From Basidiobolus meristosporus CBS 931.73 (taxonomy: Eukaryota > Basidiobolomycota > Basidiobolomycetes > Basidiobolales > Basidiobolaceae), in contig MCFE01000133.1 in assembly GCA_002104905.1 (NCBI GenBank), positions 62,001-126,000 on the forward strand: a DNA stretch of 64,000 nucleotides, written 5' to 3'. Below the pieces are notes generated by a model. That model searched no databases, had not been told where the DNA came from, and worked only from the letters and a program-made list of their open reading frames with translations. Position 1 is the first letter of the stretch. Every line of letters begins with the position of its first letter. The translations under genes and the position numbers were made by a program. Positions 1 to 9,364 of this stretch are shown in pieces.

Positions 1-800
1 TGATGAATTCTCATCATACTAGTACTCTACTAGCAAGTTCTGCTGGCAACTTACTCTCATCATACTGAATGTACTGCCAATATTACAGTTTCAGAGCAGG
101 AAAATGAAGGTATTTGCAATGGTATCTGGCAGAAGGCTAGTTAATGGCTCTGATGCCAGGCTCATATTATTATCTGCACTGCAAATACCCCAGCTATCCA
201 CAAGTTAGCTGGCTTTTCTAGGCACCATGGATGGTATTGCTGTCATATGTGTGAGCTTCAGGGGACTTACTCCATAACTTGCAAACATTATAATTATCCT
301 AACATCAATGCTAAAAGCAACATCATCCTACACAGAGAGCATAATGAAGTTGACATGCAGATACAGTAAAGTCTCAAGGCTATCAGCCATTGACTAGAAT
401 ATGCAATCAAGTAAGGACTGGAGATACTCATGATAGAGGGATCTGCTGGAGGAAAAGATTTGCACTAAATGCAATGCATTTTCTCCTAAGGAATATCCCT
501 TTAATAAAGAAAAAGTTATTCATGTAGCATTTTAAGCTAAATGCACCCTTTAAGATGCCAGGGGAACTTGAAAGAACTGGAAACATATTGGAGAGCATCT
601 GTTACCCAAAGTACTTCACAGAAGTTTCATTCAATATTCAGATGCATACATAATAGCACAAGTGCCACAGCTGGATGAGCTTGATCTATATTTACTCAAG
701 TAGCTTTCTGAAGCCACTTCTGCAAGGACTGCAATGGAGGCATTAGGAGTCATATGCTAATACTGTAGAAATAGCTAATTGTATGTGAATCTATGGTTTT
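1..800 (+). pseudogene. Tnp2/Plavaka-like DNA transposase relic (DDE region)
   Basis: This is a decayed coding stretch on the plus strand with no long ORF. The frame starting at 160 reads AHIIICTANTPAIHKLAGF, then RHHGWYCCHMCELQGTYSI, and near 340 REHNEVDMQIQ before a stop. It aligns with the better preserved relic at 51,558-52,049 (AHIIICIGDTPALSKIAG, GWYCCQMCEIQGIYSI, REHTEVSMQLQ). A later segment near 650-750 (AYIIAQVPQLDELDLYLLK) matches the second part of that relic. The IGDxPAL and WxCCxMCExQG signature is that of Tnp2-type (PF02992) transposases of CACTA-related and Plavaka elements; here GD has become AN. Family assignment is from recognised motifs, without a search. The 5' end lies outside the window. 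Confidence 0.65.
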
Positions 801-929
801 GTTGCATTGCACATTTAGATTTTGCCAGGCTCATGCAGTGTACTGTTGTGAGGGGAGATATGCTCCTAATCCATCAGTGAGCCATCTTCTTTAGAGCTTT
901 CACTCTGTGGGTCATATTCAGAAGGCTGA

Positions 930-1230
930 GCCTAACCTAAAGGCATAACAAACTCACCGGAATCAGTTTGTGCAAGGTGAGAAGTACAGCCAGGATTGAT
1001 TAAGAAGCTATCAAGTTGATTGCAAGATATAGCTAGTACAGTAGCAACTGATAATTGCTCAAATATGACTTGTGTGGCAAAGCACTGGCCATGATCCTTG
1101 CAATACCTTCCATACTGTCTGTGTGCTTCATAGCTAAGAGGCATGTTACATTAGCAACATAGTTATTTTCCCTTCTCTTATGGCATTGAACCAAAGAAGT
1201 CTTGCACACAGGCAAAAAGCTTGGCACTTA
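930..1230 (+). pseudogene. Cys-rich coding relic, copy 1
   Basis: Positions about 1,030-1,215 on the plus strand match, as DNA and in frame, the minus strand of 5,156-5,372. The frame at 1,035 reads ASTVATDNCSNMTCVAKHWP before stops, against LGTVVTNQCSNMPCIAKHWS in the other copy. I do not recognise the protein. It lies directly downstream of the transposase relic and could be part of the same transposon, but that is only inference from position. Confidence 0.45.
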
Positions 1231-2430
1231 GCAATGTGTTGCTAATATATCATTATCTTGTCAATACTCAGGTGATTATAAGCCAGTCACGTGTTTGAGG
1301 GATTGTACCTATGTGAATGTAAGAATCATTGAAGACCCACCAAAGTAAGCATCATAAACTAAGCTGTAGCACCACATATACACATATATGCAATACTATT
1401 TCCTACTTGGTTTGACTCACTTCCACATACATGTAGCCAAAAATAAAGCAAGGTTGTCTGGTCTCTAGCCAAACCGCATTGTAAACAATAGCAGAAAATA
1501 TTTGTCCAACAGCTTCCACTGACAACAAGTGGGGCTACATCCAAAAATAACATGTTGTAGATGCACCCACTGAAGGTATAACATGGACACCTCAGGCTCT
1601 CCATCAAGTAGGCAATTAAGAATCTTTGTAAAGCCATAAGACAACCATATTGTGCTGGCAGATGAGAATGTAGCAAATGCAGTATCTCTGGTGGAAGACT
1701 CACAAATGACTGTCATAACATCACCACTACCAGTATTAACAAGTGTGTTGGCAGCTCATACCAAAGCATTGATGAGGCAATTAGTCACAATGGCTCATAA
1801 ATTAGATGCAATGGATCAGTGAAAACAAGAAGCAGTCCAGAGACAGGATGAGTGATAAGATGTGTGGAGCAATCAATATATCAGGTAGAGAATGCAGTAC
1901 CAAGGCAGCAAAGAAGGACCTTAAGTAGCTCAATGTCATAGCCAAGAATTAAGCAATTTATTAATGTAACAGCAGAGAGAGGCACCATAGTCTCTGAAGC
2001 ACAATAACAGTGCCCAAAGATAAAGCTCACAGAAGAACCTATCACAACATTGGAGGGAGAGACTGCAGTACATATTCCCAAGATTACAATCAAAAGACAA
2101 TGAATATCTGTGATGCTGGTGAGTGCAATGTTAGAGCATGGGCTAGTATTTCACGGCTGTTAGAAGTCTAGCATGACATCACCTCAATGCTTGAATACCA
2201 TGGGAACATCAGGAGCTCAAGGCCAAACAAAATGCTCTTGGCCTGATCTATAAACATTATGCAGGACTCAAGTAAGTAAAGGACCTTGGGCTGGCTTTAG
2301 TATGCATAGTAAGTTTCTTAAGAGTAGCAGGAACATTTAAAAGCAGATGAAAAAGGGTAAAAATCAGCAACTTTCTGAAGAGCTTGTTATAGGCAAAACT
2401 AAAAGCTTCAAACAAGCTGGAAAGAAGTAT
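1231..2430. other. Unassigned AT-rich, CpG-poor repeat-like DNA
   Basis: I see no coding frame with recognisable motifs here. Short open frames (for example at 1,359-1,703 minus) have no domain signature. A short stretch near 1,980-2,030 resembles 23,130-23,175, which follows the transposase relic at 22.4-23.2 kb, so part of this may be the decayed 3' region of the same transposon family. Confidence 0.4.
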
Positions 2431-2995
2431 TAGGTAGCAAGAAGAGTCCAGCAAGCAACAAGCAGGCAAAAACAGGTGCATCAGTGCAGCATTTGTGAAG
2501 AAAATATAGTTCAACATAAGAAGCACTCAGTCAAAGTAGCAGTGAAGGACCTGGAGTAAGATTCATTGCTTTATAACAAGCTTATCATATGCTGGGGAGG
2601 AAGCACAAAGCAAGTGGCAACAAGATATTAGATTGCTGGGAGAGTGCAGGTCAAATATGATGGAAATAAACTGATTTTTATGCATGCAAAGTAAGTAGTT
2701 GATTGAATCAGGAGGAAAGGAGTGTGAAAAAGAGGAAATAGCCAATCAATGTACACAAACTTAGGAGGTGATATCATGTCAAGTATCAGAAGGTTAGAGA
2801 ATATTCAGAGAACCAATGAAAAGTCAATATGAATTGTTGCAATGAAAAATTTTGACCAAGTAGTTTGCAAAATCTTAAGTGCAGTCATTTTTCAACAGTC
2901 TTTGCACAATGTCTTGATGAGATTAATACCTCCTAGTCATGGGATTTTCATATTGTGACAGTCTTTGGACAGGATTATCACAATTATTTCTTATT
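2430..2995 (+). repeat. Dispersed repeat R2, copy 1
   Basis: This stretch aligns with 57,350-57,480 and 58,150-58,497. Shared landmarks are AGCAGGCAAAAACAG-like text near 2,460, GGAAATAAAC near 2,662, AGCCAATCAATGTACACAAA near 2,740 and ATCACAATTATTTCTTA at the right end. No protein is evident. It may be non-coding terminal DNA of a DNA transposon. Confidence 0.6.
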
Positions 2996-3295
2996 TGGTA
3001 ATGTTATACTGGTGCATCTATTTCTGCCAGCTTATCCCTTACCTGCATGCTTCTAGCTAACTGATATCTCCTTGCAACTTGTGTAAAGCTTTTGGCCCTG
3101 ATGTAAAAAGCTCAGGAGGCAGTTGCTGATTTTCAGCCATTTTGCCCTTGTTTTTTTGCCATTGGTAGCTTCTGCTATTCTTCTGATACTCTCTTGGTAT
3201 ACCCATGCAAGCCCAAATCTTTTTGCTTGTTTGAAACCAGGATATTGCTCATGGAGCATCTCAAGTACATTCTGGTTGGCCCAGAGCTCTGTGGT
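2996..3295. other. Unassigned spacer
   Basis: No motif or repeat partner was recognised in this 300-bp stretch between repeats R2 and R1. Confidence 0.4.
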
Positions 3296-4295
3296 AATGA
3301 AAAGTATTCCATTACTACAATATCTCTAAACCAATATTGCACTCATTTCTTTATTTTGCTTTTTGCTATCGTAATACACAAGAGAAAGATCAAGAAATTC
3401 CAACTTTGAAGAGCAAATGCTCCAGACCCTGACAAGCAATCCACCCAAAAATATTATGTCAAACAGAACACGTAGTAGCCAACACATGTTTCAAATTACA
3501 GCTCATTTGAAGCAGTACTTAAGGAGTTATGACCAAAAGAGTCCAACTATTATATATACTATGCCTTATTGCTAGGATTACTATGGTGACTTTGATCGCG
3601 TGTAACTTTTGAACCAGCCAATCAAATCACGTGAAATTTTCACAGGTGCTGCGCCTATGTCCGATCTGCGCCACTGCAAAATTTTAGCTTTGTATCACGT
3701 GTATTGCTTGCGCAATCGCCCAAAAACTTTGATCCTTCAAGATTTTCATATATATGACTTCCCCAGCTGAAAAATAAAAGAGAGCCTCTCTTTCCAGAAT
3801 CTCCACACTACAATTACAAGTTTAAAGGTTATAAGACTTCCCCTGCATCACTTGCACTGTTGAGTATTCTGACTTTGATCAGTACTACATCAGTAAAGAG
3901 ACTGCAAAGCTCACAAGAATCCAATCTAAGTTCTACAAGAAACTACCACTTTTCTGTCAGAAAAGTCCCCTCTAAGAAACCCCTTTACTCTAAAGACACC
4001 CCTTTAGACACCCCTTTAGTCTGAAGACCCCTTTAGAGACCCCTTTAAGAAACCCCTTTACTCTAAAGAAGCCCCTTTAGGCACCCCTTTAGTGTAAAGT
4101 CCACTTTAGAGACCACTACAGGAAGCCCCTTTACTCTAAAGACACCCCTTTAGACACCCCTTTAGGTCTAAAGACCCCTTTAGAGACTTCTACAACACAC
4201 CCCTTTAGGTTAAAGGGGAGTTCAGAATTTCCATATTAGGAAATATTTTCTCAGAAAGGAAAGTGACTTCCAAATAAGGAAAAGTTACTATAAAA
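3296..4295 (+). repeat. Dispersed repeat R1, copy 1 (CpG-retaining, LTR-like)
   Basis: This aligns along its length with 20,764-21,556 in the same orientation. Shared text includes AATATTGCACTCATTTCTTT, CTGACAAGCAATCCAC and GGATTACTATGGTGACTTTG. It holds a local CpG cluster at about 3,596-3,720. The other copy has TG, CA or other changes at those CpGs. It also contains an expanded 73-bp tandem array that is nearly absent from copy 2. The AT-rich TATA-like stretch near 3,748 and the absence of coding frames fit an LTR or other regulatory repeat, but no LTR ends are certain. Confidence 0.65.
3977..4202 (+). repeat. Minisatellite: three 73-bp units of CCCCTTTA-rich sequence
   Basis: The CCCC of successive AAACCCCTTTACTCTAAAG starts lies at 3,980, 4,053 and 4,126, an exact 73-bp period, and a fourth partial unit begins at 4,200 (74 bp). 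Each unit holds several CCCCTTTA/G motifs, so it is a short repeat inside a higher-order repeat. The paralogous copy of R1 near 21,450-21,490 carries roughly one partial unit, so the array expanded after the copies separated, or contracted in the other. Confidence 0.85.
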
Positions 4296-5150
4296 GTAAA
4301 TAAGCCCATTAGTCAACAGAAGGTCAGAACACTGCTGTAGAAGTGATAAACACTGCCTACAGTATATTTTGAGCCCAAGATTGAGGAAATTAGTGAAAGT
4401 TATATCTTCTATCGGTATATCAAACTCCCAATAAACTATTTCAGTATTAGCATACTGGAAGTTGTTGTATATTGTTGGTTAGCCTCTACATTGTAGAACA
4501 AGCCCCAAACTAATCATAATACAACACAACAGCTCCCAACTGTTGCAGAGTATTCCAGCATATATGTGGTAGCATGCCAGACTACTCATGGCCTCTTTGC
4601 TATTAGCCTACTCTGCAATGTGGCATTTAACTGTATCACAAGTCTTTTGTATCTTGTAACTTGGAAGCTTTGATATGAAGATTGCAGTATCCCCCTCCCA
4701 TGCTGTGATAGGTTTTTCTATGACCCTTATTTGCTGGCAATTTTTGAGTTAAATGTTTGCTGCACTCTGATCTGCCTGAGAATTATGGAAAGCTTGTGGC
4801 TCCACAGAGATTTTCAATTACCCACTTGACTGAAAGCCTTAGGAGTCTGTATTAGTACCTTCAGAAGGCATACTGTCACAGTGGTCTTTTTTATATATGG
4901 CCCTACTTGTCACACTCAGTGACAAAGAAAGCTGTTGACCAAGATATACTTTGAATTAAGTCAGACTAAAGGGCAAGTAGTTACATATAAGTGTTTATGG
5001 CGCCACAGCTGTAGCAATAATGTTTACTATGGCAGGTCATCAATACATCTTGCATTAAAGTAGGCGCAATATCTCATATAGAAGACTGTCCTAATATTAT
5101 ATGAGTATTGACAAGAAAGTGATATACAGCATTGATTTGCTGAGTGTTAG
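4296..5150. other. Unassigned AT-rich DNA
   Basis: No coding signature is visible. A polyadenylation-like CAATAAAC near 4,430 and a CA-ending AT-rich stretch at about 4,515-4,531 suggest the tail of an LTR, possibly continuous with R1, but no matching copy was found in the window. Confidence 0.3.
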
Positions 5151-5155
5151 GCTGT

Positions 5156-5400
5156 TGGCCCCACAGACAAGCCTACCTTGATTCAACACTGTAAGAGAAG
5201 GGAATGCAACCTTACAGCTATTACAACAGGCCTCCCAGCAATCAGGCATATAGATATTGTAGGAAGTATTACAGCAATGTGACCAGTGTTTTGCAATACA
5301 AGGCATATTTGAGCATTGATTAGTCACTACTGTCCCAAGAGCATCTGACCAGCAACCTGATACTTTTATATCTGCACCTACTTGACACCTGATACTTCTA
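5156..5400 (-). pseudogene. Cys-rich coding relic, copy 2
   Basis: The minus frame within 5,097-5,420 reads ALGTVVTNQCSNMPCIAKHW, then SHCCNTSYNIYMPDCWEACC, NSCKVAFPSLTV. It has a high density of Cys (CC, C-x3-CC-x2-C) and aligns with 1,030-1,215 plus. I do not recognise the family. The spaced Cys and His residues could bind zinc. Two decayed copies imply it belonged to a mobile element and not a single-copy gene. Confidence 0.4.
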
Positions 5401-5450
5401 TATCTGCACCTACTTGACACCTGATACTTCTATATCTGCACCTACTTGCA
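5355..5450 (+). repeat. Three tandem 32-bp units
   Basis: ACCTGATACTTYTATATCTG followed by CACCTACTTGAC is repeated with starts at 5,355, 5,387 and 5,419, an exact 32-bp period. The array overlaps the 5' end of the Cys-rich relic on the minus strand. Confidence 0.85.
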
Positions 5451-5589
5451 CTTGTCACCTTGTACTAACTGAGTAAGGTGAGTCTGTGACACCTTTTGTG
5501 TTCATCTGAAACCAGCCTGCATGGTGTTATCTCTGAAGAAGAAGGCTCACTGATGGATTGTGAGTCTCTCTCACCTCACCACTATTATG

Positions 5590-5980
5590 AATAGACACAA
5601 GGCACAAGTGTTGAGCCAAGCAAGGCAGGACCAGGAAATGGCCTAGGTTTGGGTTCTACAAGGCAAGGCAGATTCCTAAGCAAGGCTGCTTGCTCAAAAC
5701 TTGTGCTCATCAGATCAAGGAATACACAAGGGGGATAGGACTATATGTACTTTTTGGCTATATGGATGTCAAGAGATATTGGCTAAAACTGACATGGTTC
5801 TGTGGTGGGGCACAGTAAGTGTACTGAGATAGATATATACTAAAGAACAGACTAGAATATCATATGGGGATATGCCAGGTGTCAGCAGATCATGTGACTA
5901 GACATTTGCCATATATGGTACTGTACTACATAGATTTCACTGGGATGCTTCCATACAATGTTTCATTGTTCAACATTGCC
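5590..5980 (-). repeat. Gypsy-2 3' LTR (approximate ends)
   Basis: This aligns with 20,403-20,695. Shared landmarks are GACACAAGG/GATACAAGG, AGGCAAGGCAGA, a GGGGGATAGGACTATAT-type TATA region, and CTAAAGAACAGA. The sequences differ strongly, in keeping with great age. Exact termini cannot be fixed by eye. Confidence 0.5.
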
Positions 5981-6129
5981 TGGTAACTTTCAAAGGTTGC
6001 TGAATTGCAGTAGAGATTTCTCAAAAGAACTGGGATTTCTTCACCAACTTGACTTGGCCAGATCATGAAAGGTTAAGAATTTCATGTGAGCATGGCATTA
6101 TTCTCCTCTTCTGAGAGGCTTTTCTCAAG

Positions 6130-8888
6130 CTTTTGCCACTGGCTTGTTGGGTATGTCTGGTGAAATAGTGCAACTAGATCTTGGCAGTTTGTTAGATTTG
6201 TTGCTAGTTCCCAAAATTGAATGCTTGGGTTATATCTGATGCAGTCTATCAAGTAGTAAGGTTGGGTTCTGATGTACTTTCAATTTAGTCCTTGCTGAAC
6301 TTCAAACTGTTGGTATATGTCTACTTGGGTGGCTGGGGGACTTACCAGGTGCTGGTTGGGTAGAGTACTTTCATGGAATGGTTCTAGGAGGGATACATGC
6401 AACATGTCAAGGATATTCATACTTGGTGGTAACTGTAGTTGGTATATAATTGGGCTTAGTTTCTTTCTTGATCCTGAATAGACCTAGTTTCTTGTTGTCT
6501 AATTTGTTGCAAGGGCAGCTGATAGCAATGTTTCTTCCCAGAGCCATACTATATCTCCTTGTTTAAGCTTGGGACTAGGCTGCTGTTTGTTGTCTGCAAA
6601 TGTCTTGCACCCTTTCTGGGCTAAGAATAGTACTTTCTAGAGTATTTCTTGGATTTCAAGAATTGTTGACACATGTTCAGCTGCTGGGAGCTCATAGGGT
6701 ATGCTGTAAGCTGAATATCTAATTGCAGATGAAAACCATAGATTGCATATAATGGGGTGAGACCAGATGCACCATGACATGATTTGTTAAAGGCAAATTC
6801 TGCAAGTAGTGGCAGCTAGATCTAGTTGTCTTGCTGATAGTTGATATAACAACAAAGATATTGCTTAAGGATCTGGCTAATTCTTTCAGATGACCGACTG
6901 ACTGAGGATGGAAAGCAGTTGAGAGCTTGAATTGTGTGCTAAGATATTGCATGAAGTGTTTCCAGAATATTGATATGGGTGGGGGCTCACTATCAGATAA
7001 AATGTCACTGAGGAGATCAAGGAGCCAGAAAATGCTCTTGATTGCTAAGTGGGCAGTCTCCTTGGCATCTTTACTCTTGGAGCAGGGAAAAAAGAAAGCC
7101 ATTGTTGTCAGTCTATCTGCCACCACTAGGACTGATTTGAAGAAGGATTGGAGAGGTCCATATGGCTAGTGTTTGGCAGATTTTGCATAATAGACTTGTT
7201 CCGTTGGATAGTGCCACATTGAGCCATGAGTGCCAAATGATGCCATAGTGTGCCAGGGAGGCCATGTGAGCCTAAACTTGGCCACAGAGTGTGAAACATA
7301 GCTCTTCATCTTCATGCAAAGCAGCCCCTGTGTTTCACACATTGTGTTGGAGAAAATCCATTTTTTGACCTTTTTTTTTGGATCAATGTTGTGCAGGATG
7401 TGTAAGAGCACAGGAGTGCTGAAGACATGTACCAGGTACTCAATACCCATGGCATTCTGAAACTAGCCCCTGCTGCTTGTATCTTGTCACAAAAATGAAT
7501 GGCACTATCTTGGTCCACTGGTACTATCTGGCACTATAAGTGCCTTGTATAGGTCTTACTTTAGGGCAAATATTTAAATATAGTGCCAGATAGTACCAGT
7601 GGACCAAGATAGTGCCATTCATTTTTGTGACGTGATATATGCTACAGGAGCTAGTTTCAGAGTGCCATGGGTATTGAGTACTAGGTGCATGTCTTCAATT
7701 ATTCTGTGCTCTTGCACATCATGCACAACATAAATCCAAAAAAAAAGGTCAAAAAATGGATTTTCTCCAACACAATGGGTGAAACACAGGAGCTGCTTTG
7801 TGTGAAGATGCAGAGTTATGTTTCACTCTCTGGGGCAAAGTTTAGGTCTACTATGCCTCTCTGGCATGCAATGGCACTATTTGGCACTCATGGCTCAATG
7901 TGGCACTATCCAACGGAACAAGTCTAATGACATGTTTCACAGGATTGGAGGTACTCCTTGACAAGAGATATCATCTTGGGCCACCAGAAATCTCTCTTGA
8001 TTGCATTCATAGTTTTGGCAGTACAAAATGTCCTGCAGCCATTGAATTGTGGCAAGAATTGATGATCTCCAGCTGGTTATTAAGGCCTAAGACATATAGT
8101 TGGCACTTGTGGTATATAATGTCTTTGACCATATATAGGTACTGGAGGTTTGGGAACTTGGGTGGCAGGTCAATGGAAGACTTGAGACACTCCTGATTGT
8201 TGCAACTGTGCAATTGGTGGCTTGGCTTATCTTGACCTTTTGAAGGAGTTAGTGAGTAATAATTAAGGAGGATTGAGTTGCATGGAGTTCACAGTGTCTT
8301 TTGTTGAGTACATGGTTCTTCATTTGCAAACAGGCATCATCCCCTTCTTCAAAGGAAAACTCCACTTTTCTGGAGAGGGCATCAGTTTTCCTTGTTTTAG
8401 ACCTGGTCTATAGGTGATGGCCTAGTCAGAGCTGGACAGAAAGAGGATCCATATAACTTCTCTGTGGTTCAGTACTTTGAGGTGGTAAAGTACTTAAGGC
8501 TTTTATGGTCACAGAAGGTCATTGTCTGCTGGGCTTCACCATTGAGGCCATGTCTCCATTGTTCAAAGGCAACAATAATTGCTGGTAGTTCCTTGCCATG
8601 GATCTCATAGTTTACTTCTGCCAAAGTAAAGTTCAGAGAGTAGAAGGCAACAGGGTGTAGCACATTCTTGGCATCATACCAGGAAAGGATAGCACCATGA
8701 GTAAAGTCAAAGGAACTGATTGCTAAGGTAAAAGTTTACCAATGTTCAGGGTGGGCAAGCAGTAGGTTGGACAAGAAGGACTTCTTAATGGAATGGCCCA
8801 GACTATTGCTCATTACAGGCTAAGGGCAGATTCTCCTGGGTGAGCTTTGTCAATGGAGGTACTATCTTAGAGTAGTTGCTAAAGTTGA
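6130..8888 (-). pseudogene. Gypsy-2 pol 3' half: RNase H, integrase, chromodomain
   Basis: Read on the minus strand, 8,888 to 8,465 gives the RT-RNase H connection (NYSKIVPPLTKLTQ) and RNase H (HPVAFYSLNFTLAEVNYEIHGKE). Then 8,220-8,007 gives the HHCC zinc region (CHNSMAAGHF). After the palindrome insertion come PYGPLQ near 7,170 and the integrase core from about 7,126 to 6,719 (VADRLTTMAF, STAFHPQSVGH). At about 6,340-6,140 a decayed chromodomain reads PYYLIDCIRYNPSIQFWELA, then TNLTNCQDLVALFHQTYP, matching the chromodomain pattern YLVKWKGY...TWEPAENL. A C-terminal chromodomain is typical of chromoviruses and targets integration to marked chromatin. Stops and frameshifts throughout make it non-functional. 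Confidence 0.7.
7191..7926. mobile_element. 736-bp fold-back (long inverted repeat) element
   Basis: A left arm (7,191-7,538) and a right arm (7,579-7,926), both 348 bp, are inverted repeats of one another around a 40-bp loop. The outer ends read TAGACTTGTTCCGTTGG and its complement. The arms are roughly 85-90% identical by eye. The repeat interrupts the integrase of gypsy-2 between the HHCC region and the PYGPLQ linker, so it is an insertion. TA dinucleotides at both edges could be a Tc1/mariner-type TA target duplication or the last base pairs of the inverted repeat. There is no transposase, so it would be non-autonomous (a MITE or fold-back element). Confidence 0.8.
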
Positions 8889-8987
8889 TAGTGTTCTCCT
8901 GAATCTCTTTTCTTGTGGTACCAATATCATGATGGTTCAGTATTATTAACAAGTCTTTTAAGCTTGAGTCTGTCCCTATGCACTAAT

Positions 8988-9352
8988 GTTACAAGTCTTG
9001 GTATAAGAGTTGTAGAGGAATAGGGAGTTTTGCTAGTATTGTATTCACTAAAACTTGAACTGATTTTTATTGAGGTTCCAGCAGCTCCTTATATACATTT
9101 TGCCAGATCAATTGCTGACTAATTGTATTTCCTAATGTAGGTTGTGGCTGATGACTCATTTGATTGCATCATCATCACCCAATAAGATCCTACTTAATAT
9201 ATCTATTTCGGTCTGATAAGGATCTGCTGATTCATTTGCTGACTAATGCTACTGATTTCATAGATAATACTGATATACTGATAACCTAAACATATACTAA
9301 TTGATTTGACTAAAAACTGATCTAACTTAAACATTCAAGTAGCAGATCATAA
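8988..9352 (-). repeat. Gypsy-1 A 3' LTR
   Basis: TGTTACAAGTC...GATCATAACA on the plus strand, which reads TGTTATGATC...CTTGTAACA on the element's own strand. It has a TATATACA-type promoter stretch on either strand and is nearly identical to 13,527-13,893. Confidence 0.92.
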
Positions 9353-9364
9353 CATTCTCCCCTA

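Noticed and set aside
932-3409. Small ORFs of 60-114 codons as host genes
   Set aside because: They overlap on both strands, lack motifs, lie in CpG-poor repeat DNA and include repeat-derived segments.
3960-4210. Internal telomere-like or CRISPR-like array
   Set aside because: The motif is CCCCTTTA/G, not a telomeric TTAGGG series, and the 73-bp units are contiguous with no unique spacers.
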